64,000 bases of DNA from Smallanthus sonchifolius. Its lineage: Eukaryota; Streptophyta; Magnoliopsida; Asterales; Asteraceae. Positions 22,490-34,658 of the stretch are shown here, in pieces. Each line of letters starts with the position of its first letter. The first letter of the stretch is position 1. Where the stretch lies: assembly GCA_023525975.1 (NCBI GenBank), contig JAKNSE010000037.1, forward strand, positions 4,756,501 to 4,820,500, in the 5' to 3' direction. The translations under genes and the position numbers were made by a program. The notes under the pieces were generated by a model. That model worked only from the letters and a program-made list of their open reading frames with translations. It was not told the origin of the DNA and made no database searches.

Positions 22490-23255
22490 GCGTAGCAGGA
22501 AAGGAAAAAGATTGTAAGTGGTGATAAAATACTAAATGTTAAATGAATTTCATAGTTTGACTAGTCATAACACCGAGTCTTTACAATAGTATTTTAGAAG
22601 TAATACTTGACCTATAAGTAGTGTATCCATGAAGAGAATTCCTAGGAGAGAGGGGTGGGTCAAAAGGGACACACTTAAGTACCCTGTCTTCCCTTAGCCA
22701 GAATTTCTCATGTGTCTACACACTCTTCCAGCCATCATGTACTAATAACACTTTTGTTTGGGCTCATGGTCATGATGAGAATTGTTGTGGTCTAGGCTTT
22801 GGGCCCGAAGGTGAGGTTTATTTATTCCAGCAGACTTCTTCTTCTCGGAGGATAGGTGGGCTTCTTAGTTTATTATTAATGGGCATTAGGCCCAATAGTT
22901 TAAATTTTGTTCACAAAAGATGATGGTATCATGTGTGTGAGATTAAGGGTGCATGAAGTATTTGGTGTGTATAAGTGTGTGGTGAAACCTAGGATAACAC
23001 TTAGTGAATCAAATAAGTAGCATGTAGATAGCAATGTTTATAAGCACAAGAGTTATCAAGTAGTGTGACACATAGACTATAGGTATTGTATCATGCGATG
23101 TAATTACTTAGAATAACATGTAAAAATATTTACACAAAGTAGTAATCATGTAGCATTTAATAATGTGACAAAAATCACAGAGCATGGCATTTGATGGGTG
23201 TCCTAAGGTTATAGTCTAGGTCAAAGTGTCTAATAACCTAATTCCCTATAACCAA

Positions 23256-23268
23256 GGCTCTGATACCA
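23256..23268 (-). other. primer-binding site of element B
   Basis: On the minus strand TGGTATCAGAGCC begins three bases after the 5' LTR. This is complementary to the 3' end of initiator methionine tRNA and is the common PBS of plant gypsy and copia elements. It fixes the orientation of B. Confidence 0.85.
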
Positions 23269-23271
23269 ATC

Positions 23272-26200
23272 TGTCACACCCCAACCGACGGCGGAAACGT
23301 CGGGGCGGGACATGAAGACTGTCCATGAGCACCTAGTTGACTACGTTGTAATATATTAAATCATCACATTTCATTTCATAAAACAAACCAAACAGAATTC
23401 AACCAAATACATAGAATTCAAATACATAATAAGTTTCTATATTGATTAACTAATTCCACAACTTAAGTGTAGCAAACTGGATCAACTCAATTGTTCGTAC
23501 CTGAAACATGATAAAAACAAGGTCAACTAAAATGTTGGTGAGCATACATAGGTTTTGACTCTAAATAGTATCATTGTGTTGTGTGTATACAATCCATACA
23601 TATCATGGTTAATAAAGCAAATATGGAGAGTTACTATTATGAAACCAAGTTGTACAATCAAACCTTTGTAACTTGCATGCAAATAACCAAATTGTGTTGT
23701 CGACAACAATCACCCTAACTGGGTGGGTTTGTCAGACTCAATAGATCTATCATTGTTAATTGTCGGCTTGTGTAGTTAATGATTGCACATGTAAATCGCA
23801 CACAAATTGTAGTTTGCGCACCTAGTACTCAATCATAAGGCTCAAATTGCACACATGAATGTAGGGTGGAATTGTATTGTGTAGTTTGTAAACATTGTAT
23901 AATTGTACTCATGTTCCACCCCAAAAATGTAAATAGTGTAAAAAGGGGCTATGTAAACTCACCTGCAATAATTGTGTGGATAACACGAGCAAATATATAG
24001 CACAAGTGATTTGCAAACCACTAAGTTTGACCTAGAGTGAAATAGTATGAATTCGAATTAATAATATGCACAATGTCTAAGGTAAAGTCTAGGGTTTTAA
24101 CGCGAGTGAGTGTAGGGACTTGTACAAAGGGTTTGTGTTATATCATGTAAGTGATGTGTTTGTGTTTGTAAGTTCGAAGTATATGGTTTTAATAGTAGAT
24201 GGCTTAAGGTTTAATTGAATAACTAAATAAACTAAATAATTAATTTCTTTTTATTTATTTATTTCGAAAAGTAGTGTGAAATTATATTTATTCAAATATA
24301 ATTTAAATAAATAATTTTTTTTATTTATTTACTTATGAAAATGTGTAAATGTATATAAGTATATAAGAAATAATGCTAAATACAATTTAAAATCTAAGTG
24401 GATTGTGAATGTAAAATATATAAATAAATCCATTTATTTATTTATCATTTAAAATGGTATGTTCTTTTAAGTAATACGAAAAATGTATATATATTTTTAT
24501 TTAGATAAAGTTTTATTTGTTTAAGCAGGGTTTAAAATCCTATTATATGTAATTTAATAGAAAATTTATTTTCGGACATTCTTTTACAAAAATGATAACG
24601 GATTTATAAAAGTTTTGGTCACAATTTTATAAAGTAAGTAATTTTAAATGTTTTGTTTTTGTAAAGTAATTCAAAAACTTAAATTTCTAATGATGAATTT
24701 TAAATTGTAAAAATGGTGGTTTTATGTTTAAAGTGGTAATTTATTGAGCCAATACGTTCTGAAAGATATTAGGTTTATAGAAAATAATTTTTAATAAGTC
24801 GAATAATGATTTAAAAATGGTTTTAAAATAAAAAGAATACCACCTGGCTCGAACACGGGTGGATTCTGTGTTCCACTTGAGGCGTACCACCGGACCAGGG
24901 GTACTAACCCGTGTACAAACCCGGTTCGTTTGGGTCTTAACAGAGTGCGATAAGGGGGACGGCCTGGTCAAGGGGAAACGCGCAAAAAAAGGATCCGGAT
25001 ATGCATGGGTTTCAAACCCACGCCACTTGGTCCGTTGGTGCAATGTCTTACCAGTCGCACCAAATGGTTTCGCTGGTTGTTTAGGAATTCCGTTTAATTT
25101 TATACTCTAATTAGACTGAACCCGATTCATAAACCCATATGAACAAGCCTCAGATCCAATTTGAAATTGGGTTTAATGCTCAAAATTTGTTTGGATTGAT
25201 AGAGGGCTTTCATTGAGCAATCAAAAACGAATTAAAAGGCACCGATATTACCTGTTATGGTGGAGTGTAGAGTGTCGTCGGCTAACCGGTCAGGGATGAA
25301 GTTGCTGGTGTTCGATCGAGGAGGAGAGGCGTGTTATGATTCAATTGAGTGCCGAGAAAGTTTGTAGTGGGTCGTGCGAAGGTGTGAGGACGGATTATTG
25401 GGTTGATTTCGATTTAAAGGCTTAATTTGATTCGGGTATAAAGAGGACGACCGACAGCTGCAATTACATGTTAATTCGTTTGAATGTGAATGAATTTGGT
25501 CATGCTCTTGGGTTGGATACATGTGTGTTCAATCATAGCATGATTTGCGGGGTCTATAGGAAAGGATTTTGGCTCGGTTTGACTCTAAAGAGTCAAACTT
25601 GTTTGAAAGTTGAAATTTGCCGCTCAAGGATCAAATTGAAATGGAATTTGGGCCGGGATAGGTTCGATGCTTGATCTGGAACCCAAAGCAGGCTTGTATC
25701 AGTCGGGTTAGATCGATTTAAGCATCCATTTAGTAAAGATTTGGCCTGTTTGACTTTGGATAGTCAAATTGAGTCAAAATTGGTCAAGAGTGATGAATGA
25801 GGTCAAAATTGGAGTTAATGGATTCAAAGTCATGAGTGGTGGGTTCAAATTGAGGGTTCAAGCCTTATTATGTTGTGTTAGAAAAATAGTTTTTTTTATA
25901 GAACTTGAAATCTAAACTATTATTTATTTTATTTTAAACTATTTTATGTAAGAGATTCCATTTTTATAATATTATGAATTTTATAAAATGGTTATTTGAT
26001 ACAAATAATTATTCATATATATATATATATATTATAATTAAGTATATATGTATATACATATATATATATATAAAGAGATGTAAATACGAAGTTAAAGCTC
26101 ATAATAATTTAATTTTTTTTAACAAAGTATATTTATAAATATACATACATATGTTACATATATAATAGGAAACAACATGTTATTGTAGGGTTGAAATTTG

Positions 26201-26332
26201 AAATTGATATACATTCAAATAATAATTAATGTGACATAAAATGTCGGATATGTACGGGATTTGAAATGAGGTGTCATTATTACATAAAGATAAGATAAAA
26301 AAAAATTATGCCAGAAAATCATGGATGTTACA
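23272..26332 (-). repeat. 5' LTR of element B
   Basis: Partner of 13401-16540, 3061 bp. It differs from its partner by scattered substitutions and small indels, for example shorter (TA)n tracts near 26016-26075. The tRNA-like modules are conserved near 24850-24915 and 25010-25075. Confidence 0.85.
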
Positions 26333-26337
26333 ACAGA

Positions 26338-26405
26338 CAACCGAGTTAACCCCTACTACCCTACCTCAACCTATCAATACAGGCCTACATCCTCAAGCCA
26401 CCTAG
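26338..26405 (+). pseudogene. end of duplicated copia segment, with target site of solo LTR A
   Basis: It continues the duplicate copia sequence interrupted by B and corresponds to 9441-9561, with an internal loss of about 50 bp between short CAAG repeats. It ends in CCTAG (26401-26405), the target duplication of the solo LTR that follows. The matching CCTAG is at 37976-37980. Confidence 0.75.
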
Positions 26406-28324
26406 TGAAACACCCTACTTATCTCTTAATCATATCAGAATATTTTATTACGGAAAACTAGTCCCAGATTAACAAAACCTTGTCATAATGGCTAAGGTAA
26501 CTTTTTCATTAATAATAATATTGTTTTACAAAAGGATATTATAAATTACATTATCCTATATAGGGATTTTCCAACTCCGAGCAGCCACGTCCTCAGGAAG
26601 CTTCATTCCATATGCTTCTTTCCTGCAGTGTTTGGAAAAGGATTTTGAATTAGCTTACGCTAAGTAAGTACACTGCATCGTTTATTTTATTATGAACCCT
26701 TTAGGTTCTTATTAATGTTCAAGTTTCCCAGGCTCTCGGCGGCCCCGTGACCATCTCCGGACGTACCTCCGGTCACGTCATTCGTATATTTTATGGGTGT
26801 GCTAACCCCCTCGCAACCATCAGAGGCCGTACCTCCGGTCCGAGTATTGGCAAGGTTCTTATACTCGTCAGTATAGAACCCTTGCATTTGTCACGAAGAC
26901 TCATTCATTCCTTCGCCCTGTAGGCGTGGAATCTTTTACTCTTTCAGCCTCGTAGGCCTAGAGTTTCCCCTTCTCTATTCAGCCCCGTAGGCCTAGAGTT
27001 TCCTTTCCTTTTTAATTATTTTCTTTATTATTGAGATCCACCTTACATGCCGGGTATCTCATTTCACTTGATACCTTGAGTATCTTTTGACTCACATCCT
27101 CCCAAATGTATCAAGCATTTGTTTTCATTTCATATATATATGCTTGATTTACTTCCCAGCCAGTCCTCACCTTAAAAGGGTTTATATATAGGAAGTACCA
27201 GCGGCGTACCCACCACCCTTTTAACATATCGTGAGTACTTCGTTATTCCATTTTAGGGTTTAGACTCGTTATATCATACTCATTCATGTTTGCACGTATC
27301 ATCATGTATTCACATATTCATCATGCATTTCGCGTATTCACATTCATTATGCATGGTATACTTCCATTTTATATTCGTATTCGTCATATATTGTAAACTG
27401 GGGTGATTTTCCTTTCAGAGCAGTACCTCCAACAGAGATGTTCCCAGGAAAGAGTGACGGGTCTAAGAGAGATTTATACACCACTCTTTCATTAGATAGA
27501 ACATTCCGTTTGTCAGATAACTACATACCGGTCGGAAGTTCTCCCGTACGTTTACTATATTTCAATATCATTCTTTAGCCTATACCCCTAAACATTCATA
27601 ATGGTTTCACCACGAAATACCAAGAGGTTTATATATAGGAAGTACCAGCGGCGTATATACCACCCCTTGAATACGTCGTGGCTACTCCATTACTCCAGTT
27701 TAGTGTCTATACTAATCTTTTATTTCCCCATACCCTTTGTCATACACACATCACATAACACATATCATTTAAGTACGTAATTCACATAACCGTCTCTAGG
27801 GTACGGGTCCAGTGTACTTACGATAGTCTCGGGTTGTTCCTAAGTTTTTTCCTAGATTTAATGTTTCTCTGAACTCGAATCGTACTCGTCACGTACCGCA
27901 CTCGTAACCGCTACGTTCGTAACCGTCGTTCGGGGCTCCTCAGTGTGCGAGTGTGTGAAGGTAATGGTGTTGGTGTGTTGTTGTTGTTTCCTTTTGAACG
28001 GCATTTGCAAATTATTTATAGGGTGAAACTACCACCTGTAGCGGACCGCTAAGCTAGGTGGTAGCGGTCTGCTACCGCCACTTGCCAGACGCCTTGTTTG
28101 CTCGCCACATAGTAGTGGTCCGCTACCCAATCCTTGTTCGTGAGTCAGCTTACACGTGTCAGCTCCTCCTCGTCCGTGCCAATTGCAGCTAGCGGACCGC
28201 TAAAGACTTGGTACCGGTTCGCTACCGACTCATTTTTCAGATTCTTTCATTTTAAACCCTAAAACTTTGAGGTATATACGCTTTAGCCCCTGGATTTTTA
28301 TTTCTTTTAGATTTTGGGGTGTTA
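26406..28324 (-). mobile_element. solo LTR of gypsy family A (interrupted by element C)
   Basis: It matches 9562-11529 over its whole length. Its last two bases (CA) lie at 37974-37975, after element C, and CCTAG flanks both sides, so it stands as a solo LTR inside copia. The TATA-bearing modules are at 27178-27215 and 27626-27666. Confidence 0.8.
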
Positions 28325-30859
28325 TGTCACACCCCGGCCGGCGGCGGATTATACGCTGGGCTGACGCGGTTGTTCATAAGCATATGATTATCTATTAATA
28401 GGTGATTAAAGCATCAGTTACAAATAGAAATGGAAAACAAAGAGTTCAAACATAACACAAGTTAAATTCAATATTTATTAAGGCTAGGTCCAAAGTCCTA
28501 TGTGATCATGTAGTGTCCTCAAACTAGTGCACCCGAAACATGTGAGTAAATGTCAACTACAAGTAGTTGGTGAGTAAAGTTTACAATTCAATATGTTCAA
28601 AGCGTGTCTAGAGCATAAATGTGAAAACATACAAGGTTCTAAGAGTACAATCAAGCCATGTTATATGTATGCACAATCCCCCGGATTGCGTGGAGTTCTA
28701 AATGTAAACACTAACCCGCCAAGGTTCGTGTTAAGTAAATGTATCGGATTTCCATATAAATGATCATAAAAGGTACTACCTTAGGCTTGCCACACAAGTT
28801 AATGATTGTACTGACATGAACACATGTAATGGCCACCAAGTAGTTTAAGACATAAAGCATAAAGACCATAGCATATAAACCAGGGTATTGAATTGTGTAT
28901 GTAATGTATTTGTAGACATGTTTCACCCCAAAAAGTAAAAATAGTATAAAGAGGCTATGTAAACTCACTTGAGTTGAAGCTAGAGATGGTATGAATTAGT
29001 ATGGATGAGTAGGCTTCATGAGGGTTTTCTCACAATCAACTTACATAAATAATTGTACTCTAGGTTTAAAGTAAGTTAAATAAGATGATGACATTCTAGG
29101 GTTTTAGGGTTTGGTAGGGTTTGGGTTGAAGGTGGACTTGCTTGGTGGTTTTATAGAAAATATAAGTTCTTGACTTACCATAGAAATAATGGTACTAAAA
29201 ATAGTTTGTAAAATTAGTTTAGTAAATCATTTAGTAGTTTAAATTACTTGATTGTTCTAAAGATAATAAATAAGATTTGTGGAACAAAATAATGCATTAG
29301 AATTTATCTATAAATTCATTTTATAAATAGTTTATGAAATGGAAAGTTAAATTAATAAATTAAAATAGTTAATAACTAAAGTAAATAAAATGGTTGGTTA
29401 TTAATAAATATAAATAAAATTATTAGTTAATGAAATTAATTTGGCTAATTAATTTATTAACAATTTCATTATAAATGAGTATCAACAAAATTAATTATGA
29501 TTAATTGATTTTTGGAAAAATAATTATTTAGAATAATTATTTGAATATCTATAAGTCTATAATTATTTTTAAATAATTACTCTTACAAGAATAATTATTT
29601 ATAAACTTGAAAAGATATAAAATGTCTAAACATTTAATTTAAAGTTGGTGTAATAATATTATAAATAAATACATAATTAATTTGTTTCAAACAAAATCAT
29701 TCCTATTATTTATTTATGAATATAAAATGTTTTAATATTTGTTTTTAATTAAAACAACATAAATATGCATTATTTTATAAATTTAGTTTTTTTTTATAAA
29801 ACTTTGAGAATATATTTGTAGAATTTTATAAAATTTAGTTTAGAATTTTTAAATGGGAAATGATGATTTAAAATGTTAAAGGAAAATCAATTTGAGATAA
29901 AAAGGGTGGCCGGGACTCGAACCTGCGCCCCCTGATGAGTGTCGTGAATGATTACCTGTCCTTATTTATAGTCAATTTGGACTTTAATGGCTTGAACGTT
30001 GAGTGATTAAGATTGGTGTTTTCAGTTGCGAGTTGCTAATCAACACACTCATAAAAATCCAATTAATCTCGATTAATTGGTCGTTTAATCGAGTTAAAGG
30101 TGTTGCCGGTTTTCAGTTTCATTTGAAAATATCTCATTTACGAGATTTGAATTATTCGGGTGAAACTCGGTGTAGAGGGGTTTCGAACCCGGGTCTGATT
30201 CTGGGACGGGGAGGGTTTGGGAGTTGGCAAAACAGGCCCCTAGACTTTCAGGGTTTATTATTTTATGCAGAAACTTTATTTTAATTAGTAGGTAAGTTTC
30301 AGGAATTGACATTTTAGACCCTGGGCTATATAAGACATAAAATTATTAAAGTTTTTATAAATCTTTATAAATTTAATAATTTCTATATTATAACTAAATA
30401 TTATAAATGCAAAACTATATTTTTTGTAAAATAAAAAAAATGGTTTTATTTATTTAAAGTTTATTTACTTTGTAATTTAATCCTTATAAATTCCTACATT
30501 TATTTGTAGGATTTGAAGCATATATTTATGTATTTGTTTAATAGGATTAAAACATTTAAGACCCTAAATAAATATTCATTAAATTTGAAGTAATTGTATC
30601 CAATGTAGACTTTTGAAATAACCCTATATATTTATATTGGTATTTATTTTCTTGAACTTTAAACCTTTAATTTCATAACTCTTTATCCTATTATTTGTTA
30701 TTTTTTAAATAAAATAAATGTATGTATGTAGGTGTACTTATGAAATGAAATAGATAAATAGGATAATTTTCATTGAAATGAATAGATGAAATCACATAAT
30801 AATGAAATTACAAGTGCCGGAAAAGTAAAAATATAGGCCGAAATTTCCTGGGGATTACA
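28325..30859 (-). repeat. 3' LTR of element C
   Basis: It starts TGTCACACCCCGG on the plus strand and ends GGGGATTACA. It lacks about 340 bp present in its partner (36700-37040), lost between CCCCTG and GATGAGTGTCG, and it lacks the SINE. A B-box-like GGTTCGAGTCCC on the minus strand lies near 29908-29920. Confidence 0.8.
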
Positions 30860-32893
30860 GTCTCCCCAACTTTAGGAAGTTTCGTCCCGAAATTGATTAG
30901 AAGGAGGGTCTAGAAAAAAGGGGTGTGTGTTTGGATTCTCATCTAGTTTTGCTTGTCGGTTTGAGGAGTATAGTTGATGACAAGGTTCAGGTCAGGTCAT
31001 TGTGTCAGATTTTGTTTGAGTGAGAATAAGGAGAAGATTGCCCTAGAATGATTTTGGACTCAAATGATGGGATGCATCATTTGTGATGAGGATGATGGAA
31101 ATTTTCAGATCCAAACTTATCTAGGATATAGTCTAAGATGCTCGAGTAATGTCACCGGATAGGGATTTCACAACTATTGGTCAAGGTCAAAGTAATAGGG
31201 ACTCTACATGATACAGACAACGTTACTTCTGAAAATATGACAGGAGCACTTGTGTAAAGGATGTACCAGCGGTATATCTACTATGCCCTTATCATATCCC
31301 ATTAGTTTCGTTACTGTATGTCACCATAAGTTTTATGTCAGCACACAAGACCGAATTTACTATGTTTTCCCATGCGCTGACTTTTATAATTACGTGTTCA
31401 CCCGTAATTACTCAAATCATCGTATGGTCCGTATAGATCACTCTATTGTGTGTGGGTACAGGGGGAAAACACCCAAAAACATGTAGTTTATTATTGTTTT
31501 CACGTATAAGTTGTTAGTACGTGAATGTGTCTCTAGATGGTAAAGTCAGTCAGGAAGTAAAGGTTAACAATATGGCACAACCCCATACATGGGTGTCCTG
31601 AGTAGATGGCATATCCATCCAGATTAACCATAAAGTTGATAGCTCTCTCGTGTCTGAACAAAAATACGTCAAACCCCGAGTAACTCAAAGTTTATGGCTC
31701 CCTCGCGTTTGAACAAGAATACGTCAAACCCCGAGTAGCTCAAGTTTATGGCTATCAATTTTCATGGATAAAGTGAATGATCATGCTTTATGTATATAGT
31801 GGACAATCAATTGTGAGCAATGCTAACAGTCTAGTTTCGTGTGTAATGTAAACACTCAAGTTTCATGTATAGCGTAAATAATCTAGTATCATGCATATTG
31901 TAAATAACCAAGTATCATGTATCGTGTGAAAAATCTAGTATCGTGCATATTGCAAGTAATCAAGTTTCATCTATAATGTGATCAATCTAGTATCATGTAT
32001 TGCAAGTAATCAAGTTTCATGTATAATGTAAATAGTCATGTATATTGTATACAACCAAGTTTCATGTATAACGTAATGTAAACAATTTAGTCTCAGGTAT
32101 ATTATGAACTTTCATATGTAAATAGTTGAACCTCATGAGTAACGTAAACTATCGAATCTTGTCGGTGATCTAGTGTTGCGGACAAGCGTGTTGTGTAATG
32201 TAGGTAGTTGGGTTTCAAGTTTTCAATTTTGTTGATGGATGGTTAACGTCTGTGCGAGATGATTCATCTTTTCGAAGTGGCTAGTAAGTTCATACATTTT
32301 TGAAGGTGTAAGGTGATGAGAAAGTTTTACATGTATTTAGAATAATACACACACGAATAACTGATTTGAGATTTTTGTTTGTAAATGACAAGTAATTGAA
32401 AGTTATCATTGTTTGTAAATTAATAAGTGAAAGTAATAGGTTGAATAACTAAGTAATTGGATAAATAAAACTTTTTTTATTTAGTTATCATAAATAGAAT
32501 GTTTCGAAAGAAAATAATGGTCAAATTATTTCATAATCAGGTCAAGAATTTAAAAGTAACGAATTAAGAGGTCGTGAGTCATAATTAATTATTAGCTAAG
32601 ATAATGAGATAAATATTTTTTTATAGAACAAATTACTTTCAGTTCCTTCTCAAGGTGAAGGGGGTTTGTAAATAGTTTATAATCTAGATAAAACTTATAA
32701 ACCAAGGGCTTGATAAAGGTTTTGTTTGAACAAAATAACTACATTAGTCAAATCAAGAAATAACAAAATAATTAGTTTACAAAGAAGGTTTAGATGTCAA
32801 CCACTAAGGTTAGCCAATAATAACATTTATATTTGGGTACAGGATATGGATTTCAATTTAAATTTTTCAGAAAATGAGAAATAGAGTATTCGA

Positions 32894-33333
32894 CTAAAAT
32901 CTCAGATAATTTTCCACAAGGAAGTAGATGAACACCAAGACAAACATCGTTGTGGTTATTCGTATTGCAAACCGGGCTTCAGCCCTAGTATTCACTGGTC
33001 TCCACTCCTTACCTCAGAAACTCTGTGGTCCTTTCATATAGGTGAGCGGTATCAGCAGGAACTCCTAAGGCACTAGTAGGTTCCTTGGCTTGTCTTGCTC
33101 TTGGGTCTGGATGGTATAGGTTAGGTGCTAAATAAGGGTCTCTCGGAGGTGATGATTCAGCTGCTCGGAGTCTCAAGCCTGCTCCTAAGCCAATCTGCTC
33201 TGCGGTCAAACATGGATCTGGCAGCTAGTCGTGTCGGTGACTGGTTGTCCGGTGACGGGGACCTTAAGTCTTCCTCTTGTGTCGACTCTGCTTTGGGGTG
33301 ATTCTCATGTGAGTGAGGAGGGTAAGAGACCAT
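32894..33333 (-). pseudogene. element C frame in gag position, homologous to the B tail-anchored frame
   Basis: ATG at 33333 opens MVSYPPHSHENHPKAEST followed by QEED and SPSPDNQSPT, which parallels the B copy. Next come EQIGLGAGLRL, RDPYLAPNLYHPDPRAR and PTSALGVPAD. The coiled-coil part is deleted. After a frame change the end reads AEARFAIRITTTMFVLVFIY, then FLVENYLRF and a stop at 32896-32894, matching the AEARFA.R(V/I)T hydrophobic FLVE.YLR end of B. Conservation of both the acidic start and the tail anchor, while the DNA between has diverged, suggests former selection on the protein. No function can be assigned. Confidence 0.5.
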
Positions 33334-34642
33334 GTATAGCGCGAAAAGGTCGCAAGTGTAATGGTAAGTTGTTAAGTACGAATGTATTCATGAGTTTAAA
33401 TCACAACACCGAGTTCTTATAATAATATATCGGGCGTAACACTTGACCTATAACTAGTGTACCCACGAAAAGGATTCCCAGGAAGGAGAGGTGAGTCACA
33501 AGGGACACACTGAAATACTCAGTCTTTCCTTAGAATCTTCTATGGAGTTACACCCACTCTTCCAGACATCATGTATCATTAACATCATTATTTGAACTCA
33601 TGGTTATAGTGAGAATCGTTAGGGATTGTGTCTTGTGGATCCAGGGTGTGCTTTACCTATATTAAACAACTTTCCTTCCTTGAGGGATATGGTCTAAAGG
33701 TTTAAATCTCTTGCAAATGATAATAGGGGTGATAAAATCTCCAAGGCATAAGGATAAAGGGGTATAGTTGACTTAAATATGATTAAGTGTAAGGATCAAA
33801 TTGGAGGTTTAGACTTGTGTACCAAATTATAATAATTAAGCGAATGATGTTTAGATTGCATTCATCTGGCACATAACCAAATGGATGTTGTGACAAATCA
33901 AAGTGAGTCAAGTTCGTATACTTTCAAGAAGACATACTTTAGCCTATAGGTGAACACTCACTTCGGGAATTCCCAGAAAAGCATACGGATCCTTCGGTTG
34001 ATTTGGATTTATATGAAATGATTTCCTAGACAGAAGACCTCAAAGTACAGGCATTCACCCTTCCAGATTGCACATGTTCTATACTAATTTTCAGAACTTG
34101 AAACTTTGACGGGATTTTAAAATTTTAATAGGCATTGGGCCTAAGAGTTTGAATCTTTCCATAGGTGATTAGTGATGATGTCTAAAGATGAAGGTGTGTA
34201 TGTGAAAACTTAGAATAGAATTTAGTGATATCAAATAGGTATTATGTAAACAATTCAAATAGTGTAGTAAATAAGGTATCACAGGAGTAGTAGTTTTGTA
34301 AACATGTAGGTTATCAAGTAACATAGCACATAAGATAATTCGTGTAATACACCAGATAATATGTAGGATAATTACACCAAGGTATCCTAAGGTTATAGAC
34401 TATAGACTAAGAATATGTTTCAAGTAATCCATGTAGTTTCGAATAGTTTCATGTAGTCCTTAGAATGTTGTAGTTCATGTGATTGCATTATGTAAGCAGA
34501 AGTAGATATATGTAGGTAAGTATGTGTATAAATGAGTATAGAGTCGAGTTCCTAATAAAAGACATGAGTTAAACTCATGTTGGGGACTCCTAGGTTATAG
34601 TTTAGGTCATGTGCGTCTAATAACCTAATTCTCTATAACCAT

Positions 34643-34655
34643 GGTTCTGATACCA
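34643..34655 (-). other. primer-binding site of element C
   Basis: TGGTATCAGAACC on the minus strand lies three bases after the 5' LTR. It differs from the element B PBS by one base and is the initiator-methionine tRNA type. Confidence 0.8.
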
Positions 34656-34658
34656 ATC

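Larger units (their letters stand above)
13401..26332 (-). mobile_element. element B: large LTR retrotransposon without gag-pol
   Basis: The LTRs are 13401-16540 (3' LTR) and 23272-26332 (5' LTR), highly similar to each other, and the target duplication is ACAGA (13396-13400 and 26333-26337). The PBS beside the right LTR sets minus orientation. The internal region, apart from an inserted solo LTR (17774-20829), has no recognisable polymerase, integrase or protease. It has one decayed frame in the gag position (22489-21888) and many degenerate AAGTTTCATGTAT-type repeats (17400-17770, 20840-21000). The pre-PPT motif TTTCGGGACGAAAT is present at 16561-16577. It fits the LARD class and must depend on proteins from another element. 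Confidence 0.85.

Noticed and set aside
28711..28968. 85-codon hydrophobic frame, repeated at 35099-35356
   Set aside because: Again paired LTR positions in element C, with no domain and no third copy.
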